From Plectrocnemia conspersa (Eukaryota > Arthropoda > Insecta > Trichoptera > Polycentropodidae), in assembly GCA_009617715.1 (NCBI GenBank), contig VTFK01000122.1, positions 62,001-126,000 of the forward strand: DNA of 64,000 bases, in the 5' to 3' direction. Below, piece after piece: positions 23,899 through 34,343 of this stretch. The position numbers were made by a program, and so were the translations under genes. The notes below the pieces were generated by a model, which did no database searches, was not told where the DNA came from, and was given only the letters and a program-made list of their open reading frames with translations. The stretch's first letter is position 1. Each line of letters opens with the position of its first letter.

Positions 23899-26195
23899 TT
23901 ATTATATAATATTTCTGAATATTTTTAGTATAGTATTTAATACTATAATAAGTATTTAAAAAGCTAAGCCTGTAACAACACTTCAGACAAATAATAAAAT
24001 ATATCCCTGATATTAGTATATTCTTTTAGCAAAATTTATCGGTTTAATCCGAGTTTTTATCCTGTATTTAATTATATATGCGCAAGATTTAACTTTTTCT
24101 AATTAAAATAACACAGTTAAACCGACGAGTTACACAACTTGCCAGATCCACGTTGACGTTTTGAGTTTACGGAAAATTTAACAAATGCTAAAATATGTAT
24201 TTATGCAGATATACGCTTATAAATGAAAAAAAACTGAAAATACATATTATTTAATGCTAATGGAGGTAAAACTCACGAGTGAGCAAAAAACACACGCGTA
24301 CGACTTTAGCTTATACTTTTTTTTATGTGCAACTTGAAACTCTGCCATTGTTCCTAATATTTTATTCGTGCGCTTCTCAAATATTATATACATATGTTAC
24401 TCGTTACTAAGCAGCGGGACAGATATTATCACTTGCAATCAATGAAAGATAAACCATACATGAATGTATTACTACATATTACAAAGCATTTGCATTTATT
24501 TATCTTCCTAATGAGATAACAAAATTAAAAATCTAAATACGTCAGTGATAACATATTTTAGCGACATGTTAACTTATACTCTTGTGAGAAAATAGAAATT
24601 AAAGTTTTTTTAATGTGATTTACGGGAACATAAAAACTAACCCATTAGAAAAGAATATTGTAAAACTTGTATTAAATCCATTGACAAAATTAAACTGAGT
24701 GACAAAGGTAGTATGAAATACCCGAAAGTATTTCATTTATTATTAAACTAATCATAATATATTTTTTTTCAAAACTAGCATATAATAAAAAAAATTGATT
24801 GGATAATTTTAGCATTTTCAACAAATAGAAGATCTTTACACAATAGATTTATGTTGATTTTACATACTGGTAGACAGTCATTTGACTGTTGATTTAGCCA
24901 TTCTACCTTCATTTTCAGACAATAGCAAAATATTTGTATATTTTGACTACAATAGCTGCTATTTCAATAGATAAAAATCAACCGCAGATTGGATCACAAC
25001 TCACACCTAGGTTTTTAAACTATAATATTTTTCCGCCTTCCAAACTAGTATCATTTTTTATGACACAAAACAGTGTGAAAGGTAAAAGTAAATAGCTTCT
25101 TTGTCAGCAATTAGAAGTTTGTTTGTAACTAAATTATCATACTTTGAAGGTCTAGTTATTAAAACTATCCCTCACTAATACGGCACTAAAAACTAAATAG
25201 CATTATTCACATTTTAAGCAAGCAACTTTTCTTTCGACATTTTAAAGTTCGATCTCGATAATATAATATATAAGGTGAACAGACGTCTCCCTTTAAGAAG
25301 AATTGTCCTAATTTGTCTTCTTTTTGTCCTACTTGAACGAAAATTTCTACCTTCATTCTTTAATTTTCAATAAGCAATTTCTTTTGCTCAAAACAAATTT
25401 ATTAAAATTATTAAAAAAAAATTTACATTTTTTCGGGCGTTTATTATCTTATGTAATATTTTTTTGTAGTAGTAGTGAACGACTATCTTGTCCTGACCTT
25501 CGTGTCAGCACTGCTTATTTTTGTTTTTTAGACAAAGTGTGCTGTTGTTTTATTTTTGTGCAACAATTGAGATCATCACGTACAATTTGTATATCTTAGT
25601 TATACGTAAAGTATTCTGTGGGTGTGTCTGTTTAACTTTGAATTCTGGAAGTCGAGATGGACCAGGAGTTAGTTCGGCCTCCTCTTGGTCAAAGTTCGCC
25701 CGAACTCAGTAAGTCCATCTTGTAGAGCTCCAAGTTCTGTCTCAAACATAAAATGGGAGACAACCAATACTAATATTGACCGAAGACGGACGAACAGTCA
25801 ATAAAAATATGGAGTACTTTGTTGATTCACAACATATTTTGCGACACCTATAGGATGTTTTAGGGTTTTTCTGGCTAAATTTAAGAGAGGCAAATGCCCC
25901 AAATTACATCCCTGAATTTTTACCGCTCTGGGTATGTTAATAAGCCAAATTAACGCATATGGGTTGAAGAAAATATGCATGTGATTCACGTGAGACTATT
26001 ACATGCACAAAAGATGACTATTTAGTGCGCATTATGGTCAGGCGGCGTCATTAGGCCTTACTTTTTTAAGACTATGAATGTTGGACTGTATAGGAACGCG
26101 ATAGGAACACGATAAACGTTCTATATTTTTATTCTGATCATATGTTATTTTATTTTTATCATTTGATATTTAATCTGACCCCGAATAATATAATT
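23899..26195. other. Gene-free AT-rich intron stretch
   Basis: Short frames only. CCTGACCTTCGTGTC...TTATTTTTGTT near 25493 is loosely similar to a segment near 37340 (CCCTGACCTTCGAGTC...TTATTTTTGTT). The relationship is too weak to name a family. Confidence 0.4.
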
Positions 26196-26214
26196 GTGAC
26201 CGCTCTCCGGTCAC
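26196..26214. repeat. Short perfect hairpin
   Basis: GTGACCG pairs with CGGTCAC around a five-base loop, CTCTC. It lies about 100 bases before the large foldback. Function unknown. Confidence 0.55.
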
Positions 26215-26315
26215 AGTACTTTTTGAAAAATGACTTAAAAAATATCTTGCACTGACTCACCTTTTCTTATGTAGCGGTATAAATAAATGCAGCGGTTGTA
26301 AAATAATTAATAATA

Positions 26316-26909
26316 TTCGTAGAAATCCTTACCTGCTAAACTATTTTTTTTTGTTTATGCCGCGATTTTTAATTACATATTTTGCTGCGTTTTAAGTTTT
26401 ATTAATTAATAAAATAGACATTTATTTTTAATGTTTAATTTACTTTTATATAATGTATACCATATTTGCGTTAACACAGACAGTTCGAGAGGTATCCATT
26501 CCATCATTATATCATAATTGAAATTGGGCTAACGTTCGATATACTTATCATTACTTTGATTGATTGTTTGATAAATATAAAAAAGATTGTAATGATTTTA
26601 ATTTTTATAAATTTGTTCAAAATATAAACAGGAGTAATGATAAGTATATCGAACGTATATCCGTATCGTGTGCTTTAGAACTAATAGTAGGGCCGCGTAA
26701 ACCCAAACTTGACATCTGTTTCTCAATTATGAATAATGATTAAATGGATATCTCTCGCACTGACTGTGTTATGTTATGTATTATGCTATACATTATATAA
26801 AAGTGACATAAATTACTATTTTATAAATTGATACAACTTAAAACGCAGCGAAATATGTAATTAAAAATCGCGGCAAATAAAAAAAATTGTTTAACAGGTA
26901 GGATCTACA
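26316..26909. mobile_element. Foldback element with arms of about 240-280 bases
   Basis: The left arm (26316-26557) and the right arm (26632-26909) are inverted copies along most of their length. The outer part shares GCCGCGATTTTTAATTACAT, the middle part shares ACTTTTATATAATGTATA and GAGAGGTATCCATT-type words, and the inner 24 bases at 26532-26555 and 26633-26656 are perfectly complementary. The right arm has about 65 extra bases (about 26657-26721). The loop is about 75 bases of AT-rich DNA. There is no coding capacity. This is a foldback or MITE-type element able to form a very long RNA hairpin. Confidence 0.8.
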
Positions 26910-27455
26910 AAAACATATTAGTAAGTGTTATCTTATCATATAATATGTTGCTATTTTGAATATATTTTTTTATTATATACTTTACTATGCAATTGAAACA
27001 GTACTGATTAGACTTTTATATATTATCTTTTCGATTAAAAAAATACTAAAATGATTTAGTTTGTTAGCGCGCGGGTTAAATGGCAGACACTGATAACTTT
27101 TGCTGATTATAACACAGAAAGCCAAATAATCATAGAGATACGAACGTCTGTATACAGTTATTACACATACGTAACAAATAAATTTAAATATTCAATCCAG
27201 ATCGTGTTTTAACGATTTTAAATTATAATGGAGCGCGAGCTCCCGGACTTTAATTACGAATAACTATTTTAGAATCACTATGGTCTGAAATAGCGACTCT
27301 GAGTTGCTGAAAAAATGTATTTGCACACACCAGCGCGCTTGCCGCATACGTGTGTCGAAAAAATACATTCGAAGAGTCGCTTCGGGACTACCTACTTGTT
27401 GTGACAAAATAATTTATGTTAATTTATTGTTAACAAATCAATGGAAACGCATCGT

Positions 27456-27493
27456 TTTATTTTTTTTAAATTGTATTTATTAATTAATTTATT
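27456..27493 (-). promoter_or_regulatory. Polyadenylation signals for VAP
   Basis: AATAAA on the minus strand at 27488-27493, 27476-27481 and 27456-27461, 60 to 97 bases past the VAP stop codon. This is a normal position for 3' end formation. An A-rich tract overlapping the last one could be the relic of a retrogene poly(A) tail, but is too degenerate to be sure. Confidence 0.45.
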
Positions 27494-27552
27494 TATACAT
27501 ATATATAAAAATATATTTAAGCGTATATATACATGGTATATAATTATTTATA

Positions 27553-28203
27553 TCAGAAAATTTTACCGAGCAAATAGCAGAGCATGGCAACGAATATAGT
27601 CCAGACGACGGTGCGGGCGACTTGGGAGTCGTCGGATTTGGTTTGCCTAAATAATTCGTCGAGTTTGATCAGCTCTTGCTTCATGATTGCGTGTTCTTTC
27701 CTCAGGGTTGACTCTTCTTCTCGCATGTGCCGGATTTGTTCGGATAAGTTTTTCAGCTCGTCGATGGTGCTCATGACTTCGTTCTTCAACGTAGAGCTAT
27801 CCGTTACGGTGGTGGCGGTGGTGATGACATCGTTGTTGAATACGCATTTTAACTTGTGTTTCAAGATGCTGTTTTGATCGGTCGTTTCCCAAAGTTGTTC
27901 GGTGGTTAAGATGGAATCTTCCGGTTCGATTATGTATTGTATCATGAACTTGTGCTTGTCTTCCAAATCTATAGAGTTCGCTTGCAGTGTTATGTCGGCG
28001 GTGACGGTGTCTCTGGGGTCCATGACGCCGGCGTTTGGTCTCACGTAGTACTTTTTAGGAGCGGTAGTCTTGAGCTTGAAGTGGACCTTGCTGTCGGTCA
28101 GATTAGTCATCTTGAGACTCGACGAGGAAGCCTTCTCGTAGGGCCCCCAGAACTGCAGCTGGACATCGGGCTCGAAGGCGATCACCTCGTTTTGTTTTGA
28201 CAT
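27553..28203 (-). CDS. Intronless VAP (VAMP-associated protein), endoplasmic-reticulum membrane-contact adaptor
   Basis: An uninterrupted 216-residue protein. VAPs sit in the ER membrane and bind FFAT-motif proteins, tethering the ER to other membranes and supporting lipid transfer. The MSP domain covers about residues 9-122 and contains FWGPY, KTTAPKKYYVRPN, KHKFMIQ and KLKCVF. Residues matching the FFAT-binding surface (K45, T46, T47, K85, M87) and the R55-P56-N57 turn are present. About residues 135-190 form a coiled coil, and the last 20 or so are a hydrophobic tail anchor with charged end. The start is ATG at 28203 (MSKQNEV), with G at -3; the frame extends further upstream only through a TTG, before a stop. 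Animal VAP genes normally have introns, so this single-exon copy nested antisense in the ASPP intron is probably a retrogene. Its intact frame and GC-richer codons suggest it is functional. Confidence 0.9.
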   Translation of the reverse strand: MSKQNEVIAFEPDVQLQFWGPYEKASSSSLKMTNLTDSKVHFKLKTTAPKKYYVRPNAGVMDPRDTVTADITLQANSIDLEDKHKFMIQYIIEPEDSILTTEQLWETTDQNSILKHKLKCVFNNDVITTATTVTDSSTLKNEVMSTIDELKNLSEQIRHMREEESTLRKEHAIMKQELIKLDELFRQTKSDDSQVARTVVWTIFVAMLCYLLGKIF

Positions 28204-28688
28204 TTCGCTCGGTGGGCAACACACGGACGAAGTGGACTTGCTACGACGACAGAACGGCGCCAACTGGTTTTACTTTGGCTATTCGGCGTTTCGCATGCAT
28301 ACGTGTATATTGCACACGGCGACTGGTGTGCACACGCTGCGCCGACACATGTCGCGCTTATGAATGAATAATGATACAAGGAATAGTGTACGATGTGGAT
28401 GACATGCTTATCCGACTTCCCTGCGAGTCTAATCTGTCAAACGTGAACGGTGACTCTAGTGTCATCTGTGAAGCAGGTTTGTAACTCTGATTACTGCGCC
28501 TGTGAAATTGCTGTTATACAATTTTTCAAGCTTAAAAGTAAAATAATTACATAGCTTGGAATATTTAAAAATAAAATAATTAATTATTAATACAAATAAA
28601 TATCTGTATTAATAAATAATTAAACCATAAAATATAATTTATTGTTTTTTAAAAAAAAGATTCAATTTATTATTTTATTCATATAATT
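28204..28688. other. Upstream region of VAP
   Basis: The first 250 bases upstream of the VAP start are CpG-rich compared with the flanks, consistent with a promoter or 5' UTR. No TATA box or initiator can be assigned with confidence. Beyond about 28480 the sequence is AT-rich and empty. Confidence 0.3.
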
Positions 28689-28729
28689 CCCGGGGCCCGA
28701 CTCTGAAAAAAAATCATAGCAAGAATATA
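28689..28729. repeat. Short repeat, inverted relative to 3335-3380
   Basis: Reverse complement shares ATTCTTGCTATGATTT and AGAGT-GGGCCCC with 3335-3380. It directly abuts the Tc1-like terminus at 28730. Confidence 0.45.
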
Positions 28730-29760
28730 CACTGCTGTGAATAAGTCTTCAAACTGTCACTTACAAAATACGCACCGAGTCGTATTTTTGAAAGTTACTG
28801 GCGCGCCCATCCCTTTTTTTAGTCGTGGCTGTTCATTCATTAGAGGTGTCATACACTTTTATTTGACGTTTCTACAGCGTTCATGAGTTGAAAAACAATT
28901 AAGAGGGTCGGCAATAGTTCAATTGTCACAAAATTCGGCTTTCGTCTTTACCTAAAAAATGGCTTAGTATTCAACACCCTTATTGTTTTTGAGTATTTGC
29001 ATCTTAAATACGACGCAAAACGGTTGTTTTGAAATAGTTTTCGATTCTCTCCATGGATATTAAAAAAAAAATATAATTTGAAATATCGTCGTTTAACCCT
29101 GCCACAGCAGTCTTTATAGTGCTGTTGACCTGTGAATTATTTTAATATATTTTATTTAAATGCGTAAAATTTAAATTATAATGGATCGCCAAAAATGCCG
29201 TGCGAAAAATCCAACAACTGACTAGAAAATCAGTTGTGAAATTCATTATATTGTTGCAATCTGAGAGGTAAATATTGAGATGCGCATGCGCCGGTTTTGC
29301 GCCTTTGGCGCAATTTCCGCGCATAACGGCAGTCGGGGCGCGCGTTGATCGCTGCACTCAGGGGGCAGCGTTATCGCTTGTTAGTGATGGACGACGTGTA
29401 AACACAATTCGCGTGCCTTTTATTTCTCAATGCTCTGATCCAACGGCTTCACATAGGTCCACGTAGCGATATGATCAAAAAATTAAAAAAAAAGAACGCC
29501 CAAATTGAGTGGAAGACCTAAAAAGACCAGAGCACTATTTAATGGTCTCATCTTCGAGGTCAAGAAACATCTAGCCAAGGATCTTTATGAGTTATGCAGA
29601 GTCCTACTGAAACCATTTCTTCAAAAAAATAATTATCAGAGATGATTTTTTGCTCAAACAGATAAAGTGGAAAACAGTCCTCTGAACAGATGAGCCAAAA
29701 TTTGAAATTTTCGGAACTAATCGCCATGAAGAGCAATATACTATCGTATTGTAGAAGTTG
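28730..29760 (+). pseudogene. Degenerate Tc1-like transposon
   Basis: The left end CACTGCTGTGAATAAGTCTT at 28730 has the form of a Tc1-family terminal repeat. Downstream, 29488-29625 reads RTPKLSGRPKKTR and on to VKKHLAKDLYEL, which matches the GRPR-like linker and second helix-turn-helix region of Tc1 transposases. At 29686-29730 the sequence TDEPKFEIFGTNRHE matches the first catalytic-aspartate block (usual form W-S/T-DESKF-x-x-FG). The Trp codon before it is TGA here, and several other stops and shifts break the frame. The catalytic C-terminal half and the right end are not recognisable. A CpG-rich stretch at 29280-29470 lies inside and may be foreign to the element. Confidence 0.6.
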
Positions 29761-30358
29761 GAAACCAGCTGCTGTGATATTTTATATTATTTTTTTATTT
29801 ATTTTATACGAAATGGTCGAAAATATTTACATTTATAGCCGGATGTTATCCAGATGAAAAACCTTGAAACAAGTATTGCAGCTTCACTAACAAGCGAGAC
29901 AACGAAGTATCTCAAGAAAATGCATTAATTGAATTATCGTGCAAGTTAACTTTAAAAAAATATTTGAGAATGAATCATTGGATATTTTTTAGATCAAAAT
30001 TGGTGATAATGAAGAATATACGGAATTGAGTTAAGGAGCTATTAAAAGATTACTGCCATTCCAAACAACTTATCTTTGTGAAAAAACATACTCGAAAACG
30101 GTGTGATAAAAACCCAAAAATAAAAATCGCATTCAATTAGAGACACCTCTTCAAATTGCATCATCTACAATTATGCCTATGATTAAAATAATGTATCTGA
30201 TCTGTGAATAGGATGTTGATTGATTCTGTACAAAAAAAGTTGATTGTTTTTTTGTAGATTTTTATAAACATATGACTTTAAAATTTATGATTTTTACTTC
30301 CAACTTAACCGTAATTTTATTTTTTAATGTACATAATTAATTGTATTTTTAAATATGT
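29761..30358. other. Gene-free stretch after the Tc1 remnant
   Basis: Possibly the decayed 3' half of the Tc1-like element, but no D-x-E motif or terminal repeat can be read. Otherwise featureless. Confidence 0.35.
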
Positions 30359-30390
30359 ATATTTTCTATAAATATATTTATAGAAAATAT
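30359..30390. repeat. Perfect 32-base palindrome
   Basis: The half ATATTTTCTATAAATA is followed immediately by its exact reverse complement, with no loop. The AT-rich composition makes a chance origin possible, but 16 bp perfect arms are unusual. It could extrude as a cruciform. Confidence 0.75.
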
Positions 30391-30574
30391 ATCTATTATA
30401 TGTATATAATTTGTATCACTATACAAGTAAGTATACCCACAAAACTTTTTGTCTGGGAATCGGTGACATCTATGTTAATAATTATAAATGTGTGTTTTTA
30501 ATTTATAATCAATAGATGTTACTTTGAAGTTGAGGCCGGTTTAATAGCGCATTTTAAAAAATATAAATTCAAGG

Positions 30575-30645
30575 TTGCTACCGTAGTTCGAACCCGAGAC
30601 CTTTTGGTTACCAGTCTAGATCTTGCGGATTAAGCTATTTCATTT
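30575..30645 (-). repeat. tRNA-derived SINE head or tRNA-like remnant
   Basis: On the minus strand, TAGCTTAATCCGC (30625-30637) matches a polymerase III A box, GACTGGTAACCAAAAGGTC forms an anticodon-like arm with loop CTGGTAA, and GGGTTCGAACT (30584-30594) matches a B box and T arm. The loop would give a threonine (GGU) anticodon. The acceptor stem does not pair properly, so it is not a functional tRNA gene. AT-rich sequence on the 3' side could be a SINE body. Confidence 0.45.
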
Positions 30646-31541
30646 TTTATTATATTGAAATTAAAGTTGTAAAAGAAATATGAAGCAATAAGTAACTAAT
30701 AGGGTGTTTAAATTTTTTTCACTAAAATGACTAATTATCATTATTTCACTACGATTTATTAACCATTTTATAATTGGTATGTCAGTCTTTTTTCTTATAA
30801 GTCTAGAAAATTTATCAAAAAAATTACTCGTTTATACTTTGGATCTACTCTCATAACTATAACTGACTTTAGTTACAACACACATTCATAATTAAGACGT
30901 ATTATTCGTTCATGATTGATGATCGATCTGTTAAAAATGACATTAAGAAATTGTGCATTGGGAAATATCGTACAATAGTCGACTTAGCCCAGATTATTTT
31001 AAAAAATATTGCGAAAATTTCAGCGAACAATAGCGACGAGTCATACTTAACATAATTGCATTGCATATTATAAATCGATTATAGCTAACTATGATTGTTT
31101 AAAACATTGCTAAATTTATGAATATTATTATTCCATTAAAAATGGTATGTCATAATTGGATTTAATTCCCTCGTCCCCAATTATAATATGGCCCTCAATA
31201 TAAAATCGCATATGACCCAAACTGACGCATTCGTTTGGGGAAAATCTCGCTCCGTTTTTCCTCTTGTATTTTATCTGGTTATTTCCTTGGAGTTTCCCGA
31301 GAAAATTTTATGTCAAGAAAAGAAAAACACGCACATCACGGCTTAAGCGATTTAAATTTAATTTAGTTGATGTCAATGTCTTTTATTACTAAACGTAAAT
31401 ATTACGAAATTCGGAATTACGTAACGCTTTTCTGAGATTAAATTGTTTTTTTGTGTTTATTAAAAATAATTATAATATAAAATAACAGACTTAATTGAAA
31501 ATTTGGCAATACATGTATTATATTTATGATGATGTTTTAAT
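30646..31541. other. Gene-free AT-rich intron stretch
   Basis: No recognisable coding sequence, RNA gene or inverted repeat. Confidence 0.5.
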
Positions 31542-31640
31542 ATACGATAAACATATATATATATATGATAAACATATGCAGAATATTTATATACGATAAA
31601 CATATATATATATATGATAAACATATGCAGAATATTTATT
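31542..31640. repeat. Two-copy tandem repeat, unit about 49 bases
   Basis: Each unit starts ATACGATAAACATATATATA and ends CATATGCAGAATATTTAT. The two units (31542-31590 and 31591-31639) are essentially identical, indicating a recent duplication or slippage. Confidence 0.85.
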
Positions 31641-32024
31641 GCCAGTCTTTTCTCAAGACTTTTTTCATCTCATCCATTGAACGATGGACCATGCTGTTAA
31701 AAAGTGAAGCTGTCACATAAAAATATGCAGGCTTACCCAGTTCGTCGTAAATAACACCCGGAATCCAGCGGATTCAATATGTAAATCTGGTGGATTTTTG
31801 GTCGAAATCCTTCGAGCTAGGAGTGAGAGAATTTTGAAACGGGTACCGCAGAATCTGGCATATGATTTTCGTCGTAGGTGTCGCGTGATGTGGGCTCAAA
31901 AGTGGAATTACCGTGTTTAATTACCTTTTGCCACTAATATTAACCGTCTAATTCAATACAATAAAAAAAAATTTCAACGATAAAATTGATATTTATAATT
32001 TTAATTAAGTATTTTAATTTTCAG

Positions 32025-32114
32025 CGCGTGTCTTGAGAGAAGATGAAAAACCACTCGACATATTACTTTCGCAAGAGACTGGCGTCAATTTCGTGCTGAG
32101 ATACGCTAAAACAG
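32025..32114 (+). CDS. ASPP-like protein, second recognised coding exon (RA / ubiquitin-like domain, second half)
   Basis: Bounded by TTTTAATTTTCAG|CGCGTG and AAAACAG|GTAAGC, a textbook acceptor and donor. It is 90 bases long, phase 1 at both ends, so it joins cleanly to 18881-19025. The joined junction codon gives Ala, followed by RVLREDEKPLDILLSQ and then NFVLRYAKTG. This fits the last helix and strand of the ASPP N-terminal domain, where the known proteins have a GNERP-like loop, an LQ-W/F-G helix and a VKFFLRH-like last strand. The combined product here is 78 residues. The intron is 12,999 bases and contains VAP on the other strand. Any following exons are not recognisable within the window. 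Confidence 0.65.
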
Positions 32115-33124
32115 GTAAGCTTTTTAATTGTACTATAATTAATTAAAAACGTAAATACAACTACAACATTCTTGTGATTAAATATTTGCGCAAACGCTCC
32201 AGAAATAATTATTTTATGCGTGTGTTGTGTAACATCTCGGAAACTGTCAATAACAGGAAAATCCTCTGACAGACGGATATTGAGAGGGATCCGAGAGTAA
32301 GATGGACGTTTCATAAAACGCTCCATACGTACGTATAATATAAGAGTTAATTTCTTTAATATTGCGTTGTATGTAATTTTGGACAGTATTAAAACTCATC
32401 AGCTTTATTAGAAAGCAAAAGCTTGTGTGTAAAATAAACACACCTGCTAAATAGAAGAAGATTGATGGCACGCGAATTGTACTTGCTCATGAGCTAGATT
32501 TGTGTAAACAGTCAATTCGTTTATCGGCTCAATGAATAAGGGGAGGATCATCCCTCGTTTTTCACTAGTGGTCTCATGAAATATTCATCTTGTGTGAAAA
32601 ATCTTATATCCGTAATGTTATAAATAGCTGTGAATATATATATATTATATATTAAATATTTTTTTTCTAAAAAATATATATGAATAAAGTATGAATTTCT
32701 TGGAAATAAATTACTCAATATTTATGTAGCATAAATTATGTAAATGAATTATGTAATTAAATATTAATACAATCATTTGTTATGAAATATGAGTCGGCAC
32801 GTGTTGTTTCAAACAGTAACTATGATACCACAATGTTGACTTAATTATGAATAATTAACTAAAGGTGTATTGTAGTAATATAGCATTTCGTTTGGTTAAG
32901 GTATGTAACAATGGATTAAATAGTTAAAATTGTTTGATAGACGAGTAAGGCTTCTCAGTTAAATTTCACACGTGATAGAAATAAATATTTTTGATTAAAA
33001 GACATTAAAAAAATTAGGCATATATATTTTTGCTAGTTTAAAATTATTTCCATACGACACAATCGTATTTTTTAAACATAAAGCAAAAATGACAGCTTTG
33101 TTTGAAATTATGTGGATATTTTGT
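32115..33124. other. Gene-free intron stretch downstream of the second ASPP exon
   Basis: No further exon of the ASPP-like gene is recognisable. AT-rich, with only chance frames. Confidence 0.45.
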
Positions 33125-34343
33125 TCTATATCTTAATAATTCAATCCAATATTTTTCCATATTTTAAAAATATTGAGAAGCTGCTTAGTAAGGTTTTAAA
33201 TACATATGCAACTCAGTTCACAATATTTTATAATAACGAACTTGTCACATACAGCAGGGAAATATATCGGCCGGCGTGAATAACTTGATACACCGACTGA
33301 TCATTTTTTTAACTGTATTTTAAAACTCTATAATATTTGTTTCTTTGACATAATAAATTATTGTTTTTTTTTTTGCTTCTGTTTGATCCCAAAGCTTCCA
33401 TATTTATCTTTGTTTGAGTTAATTTTTACTCGTTATATTTATAGTTAGACGCTCTGTAGATGTTACATTTTAATAAATGATTGGTACTGGTCCTTGAAAT
33501 AATATGGTTATTTTTAGGGTACCCAAATTAATTACCCGGTTCTCGGGCAGTTTTTATAAAGGAACCGGGTACTCGATTCCTTTCCGTGTAATTGTTGTCA
33601 ACTATTATATACTGACCCGGAGTTCAAATTTACGAATAATATATATCTTGGAATTTTGAATTTAGTCTTAAATTTGAATTATAATTCATTTTACCTCTCC
33701 GACACCCCTCTTATCACTACCTACTCTGTATGCAGCTATGATTTTAACGGACTTCTTGAAAACACCGAATATTGTTGCCCAGAAGGGTTTAACTAATCTC
33801 TAAATCGGTTTTGAAAAATAGAAAAAAAATTAAACATGATATTGAAATGAAAAGAACCGGCTTCCTTTAAAAACACGCGGGAATCCGGGGCCCCATTCCG
33901 GTTCTTACGCGATTTGGAAGCCCTAATTATTTTTCTCTATATCTTAATAATTCAATACAACATTTTTACATATTTAAAAAATATTTAGAGGTTGCTTAGT
34001 ATGGTTTTAAATATATATACAACCCAGTTTATAATATTTTATAATAACGTACTTGTCACCTACAGTGTTGGAATGTCAGCAGGGAAATATATCGGCCGGC
34101 GTCAATAACTTGATACACCGACTGATCGATTTTTTTTATAATAATGTAAATTGAAACTAATATTATAATTTTTGTTTCTTTGGCATATTAAAATTATTGT
34201 ATCATAAAGCTTCCATAATGTTCTTTGCTTGAGTTATTTTTACTCGTAATATTTATCGTTAGACGCTCTGTAGATGCCACATTTTTGCCGTACTATTTTT
34301 TTGTTTTGAGGTGGTAAATAGTTGGTACTGATCCATAAACTCA
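33125..34343 (+). repeat. Diverged direct duplication flanking a MITE (33125-33497 and 33937-34343)
   Basis: Both copies share, in order, TATATCTTAATAATTCAAT, AATATTTTATAATAACG, GGGAAATATATCGGCCGGCG, ATAACTTGATACACCGACTG and TTAGACGCTCTGTAGATG. Each is about 370-400 bases, with many substitutions and indels, so the duplication is old. A hAT-type MITE (33515-33925) sits between them. Confidence 0.8.
33515..33925. mobile_element. hAT-type MITE
   Basis: Starts TAGGGTACCCAAATT and ends, in reverse complement, TAGGGCTTCCAAATC. Flanks GTTATTTT (33507-33514) and ATTATTTT (33926-33933) give an 8-base target duplication with one mismatch, as expected for hAT. The interior contains GGAACCGGGTACTCG and GGGGCCCCATTCCGG words near the ends but no coding frame. 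Length 411. Confidence 0.65.

Noticed and set aside
27584..28200. Open frames on the plus strand opposite VAP
   Set aside because: They are antisense shadows of the VAP coding sequence with no motifs of their own.
28204..28263. A longer VAP start at 28263
   Set aside because: The codon there is TTG, not ATG, and an in-frame stop lies just upstream. MSKQNEV at 28203 matches usual VAP N-termini and has G at -3.
30575..30645. A functional tRNA-Thr gene
   Set aside because: Acceptor stem and parts of the D and T arms do not pair, and no terminator context is seen, so a SINE or pseudogene is more likely.
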